A stretch of DNA of 5,238 nt from Candidatus Cloacimonadota bacterium (GTDB taxonomy: Bacteria; Cloacimonadota; Cloacimonadia; Cloacimonadales; TCS61), in contig JACNIV010000103.1 in assembly GCA_014382915.1 (NCBI GenBank), positions 1-5,238 of the forward strand. Direction: 5' to 3'. The notes beneath the pieces were generated by a model. That model ran no database searches. It had not been told where the DNA came from and saw nothing but the letters and a program-made list of their open reading frames with translations. Shown here piece by piece: positions 4,031 to 5,238 of this stretch (position 1 is the stretch's first letter; each line of letters starts with the position of its first letter). Made by a program: the position numbers and the translations under genes.

Positions 4031-5238
4031 GTGGATTGGAAAAATGAATGGAAAATATTGCTGTTGATGGTGATCATCTTTCTCGCAGCTTATCATTTAC
4101 CTATCGGTGAATCCCGTTTTCAGGGTGCTGTTATCGAATCATTCCATCTGCTCAAAGAATATGCCCGGCTGCATGTTGTTCTTTGCCTGATCCCGGCTTT
4201 GTTCATTGCCGGAGCTATCGGAGTATTCATATCCAAAAATGCAGTGATGAAATATCTTGGAGTTCGCGCAAAACGGATCGTAGCATATTCTGTTGCTTCG
4301 GTTTCCGGGGCAATACTGGCAGTTTGTTCCTGCACGATCCTTCCTCTTTTCAGCGGAATTTACAAACGAGGTGCCGGTATCGGTCCGGCTACTGCTTTCC
4401 TATATTCCGGTCCGGCGATCAATATCCTGGCGATTATCCTGACAGCACGCATTCTCGGATTGAAAATCGGGATTGCCAGAGCTGTTGGAGCAATTGTTTT
4501 CAGCATTGTGATCGGATTGATCATGGGATTGATCTTCCGAAAAGAGGAACAGGATAAAGCACAGCAGCAGATGCTGATGCCGGAGATCGAGGTTGACCGA
4601 CCATTCTGGCAAAACCTGTTATTTTTTACTACTATGACCGGTATCCTGATCTTTGCCAATTGGGCTGAACCGTCCACCCAATCCGGATTATGGTATGTTA
4701 TCTATCAAGCAAAATGGATCATTACTTTCGTATTTTCAATTGTCCTCGGAATTATCCTGGTTATGATCTATAAGATGAAACCATGGAAGATTCTTATCAC
4801 AGGTTTTGCAGTCCTAATTGCTGGATTTGTTTCGGGTTGGCAGCCGGTTTTCCCATTTGTGGTTGGAGTAATCGGTCTTTCTTATTTTACGAGTAAAGAC
4901 AGGGGAGAGGTTGGTGAATGGTTTTCTTCCACCTGGGAATTTGCCAAACAGATATTGCCGCTGCTATTCTTCGGAGTGCTGGTTGCCGGCTTTCTATTGG
5001 CTCGACCGGGACATGAAGGATTGATACCTTCCCACTGGATAGCGAAACTTGTAGGTGGAAATTCGTTCTTTGCAAATTTCTTTGCTTCGATAGTGGGTGC
5101 TTTTATGTATTTTGCAACACTTACGGAAGTTCCAATTTTACAGGGATTGATCGGAAGCGGAATGGGAAAAGGACCTGCATTGTCCCTGCTTCTCGCCGGT
5201 CCTGCCCTGTCTTTGCCGAATATGCTTGTTATCCGCAG
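4031..5238 (+). CDS. COG0701/ArsP-like permease (partial, runs off the window)
   Basis: An open frame of 402 codons continues past the window end. It encodes a polytopic inner-membrane protein of the predicted permease family that includes ArsP (PF03773, COG0701). Hydrophobic segments lie at about 9-25, 48-68, 84-108, 117-138, 150-169, 196-211, 229-247, 253-286, 308-324 and 346-366. The family's CSC motif is Cys99-Ser-Cys101, followed by TILPLFSGIYKRGAGIGPA and FLYSGPAIN (123-131). The second half repeats the theme with ATLTEVP (362-368), GMGKGPAL and LLAGPALSLPNML (387-399), consistent with two-fold internal symmetry. ArsP members export organoarsenicals, but this subgroup's substrate is unknown. 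The start is GTG 4031: AAGGAA at 4019-4024 is six bases upstream and an in-frame TAA lies at 3998-4000. Most of the protein is present; only a short C-terminal part should be missing. Confidence 0.88.
   Translation, partial: MDWKNEWKILLLMVIIFLAAYHLPIGESRFQGAVIESFHLLKEYARLHVVLCLIPALFIAGAIGVFISKNAVMKYLGVRAKRIVAYSVASVSGAILAVCSCTILPLFSGIYKRGAGIGPATAFLYSGPAINILAIILTARILGLKIGIARAVGAIVFSIVIGLIMGLIFRKEEQDKAQQQMLMPEIEVDRPFWQNLLFFTTMTGILIFANWAEPSTQSGLWYVIYQAKWIITFVFSIVLGIILVMIYKMKPWKILITGFAVLIAGFVSGWQPVFPFVVGVIGLSYFTSKDRGEVGEWFSSTWEFAKQILPLLFFGVLVAGFLLARPGHEGLIPSHWIAKLVGGNSFFANFFASIVGAFMYFATLTEVPILQGLIGSGMGKGPALSLLLAGPALSLPNMLVIR

Noticed and set aside
4360..4677. Open reading frames on the minus strand and in another plus frame (4183-4557) within the permease region
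   Set aside because: They lie opposite or across the strongly supported permease frame, lack family features, and are Ser/Cys/Arg-rich in the way typical of shadow frames.

Overview
The window is an AT-rich bacterial segment: Shine-Dalgarno sites, a tRNA with encoded CCA and a perfect TATAAT box are all visible. The gene content (DUF3795, ArsP-like COG0701 permease, CBS-pair protein) fits an anaerobic bacterium of the Bacteroidota, Cloacimonadota or clostridial kind. This is a loose inference, because no phylogenetic marker gene is present. All recognised genes lie on the + strand.

Left part (1-635): the last 17 codons of an unidentified gene, then a small cysteine-rich DUF3795 protein with a strong ribosome binding site and a hairpin just before it.

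Central part (636-3129): a 104-bp sequence at 636-739 recurs in direct orientation at 3026-3129 with only three differences. Between the copies lie a ThaI-like type II restriction endonuclease (858-1490), an overlapping beta-class DNA methyltransferase with an SPPY motif (1463-2401), and a hotdog-fold acyl-CoA thioesterase (2484-2912). This looks like a restriction-modification cassette inserted with long target duplication, or otherwise mobilised, with a metabolic passenger gene. Directly after the right repeat sits a 39-codon remnant of the C-terminus of a homocysteine S-methyltransferase (about 3130-3248), recognised by its CCGTTPE zinc-site motif. This suggests that the insertion site had already been rearranged or damaged.

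Right part (3249-5238): a two-CBS-domain protein (3288-3707) with a probable terminator, a tRNA-Val(GAC) with an unusual A-C mismatch in its T stem, and a COG0701/ArsP-like permease starting at GTG 4031. The permease has a good promoter, repeated ATCTAT motifs around that promoter, and runs off the window end.

The restriction enzyme and methyltransferase form one functional unit: cutting of unmodified DNA and self-protection at the same site. The target may be CGCG by analogy with ThaI, but this is unproven. The other genes appear to be independent housekeeping or accessory functions. The most notable structure is the repeat-flanked R-M plus thioesterase block. I see no CRISPR array, recognisable transposase or phage gene.
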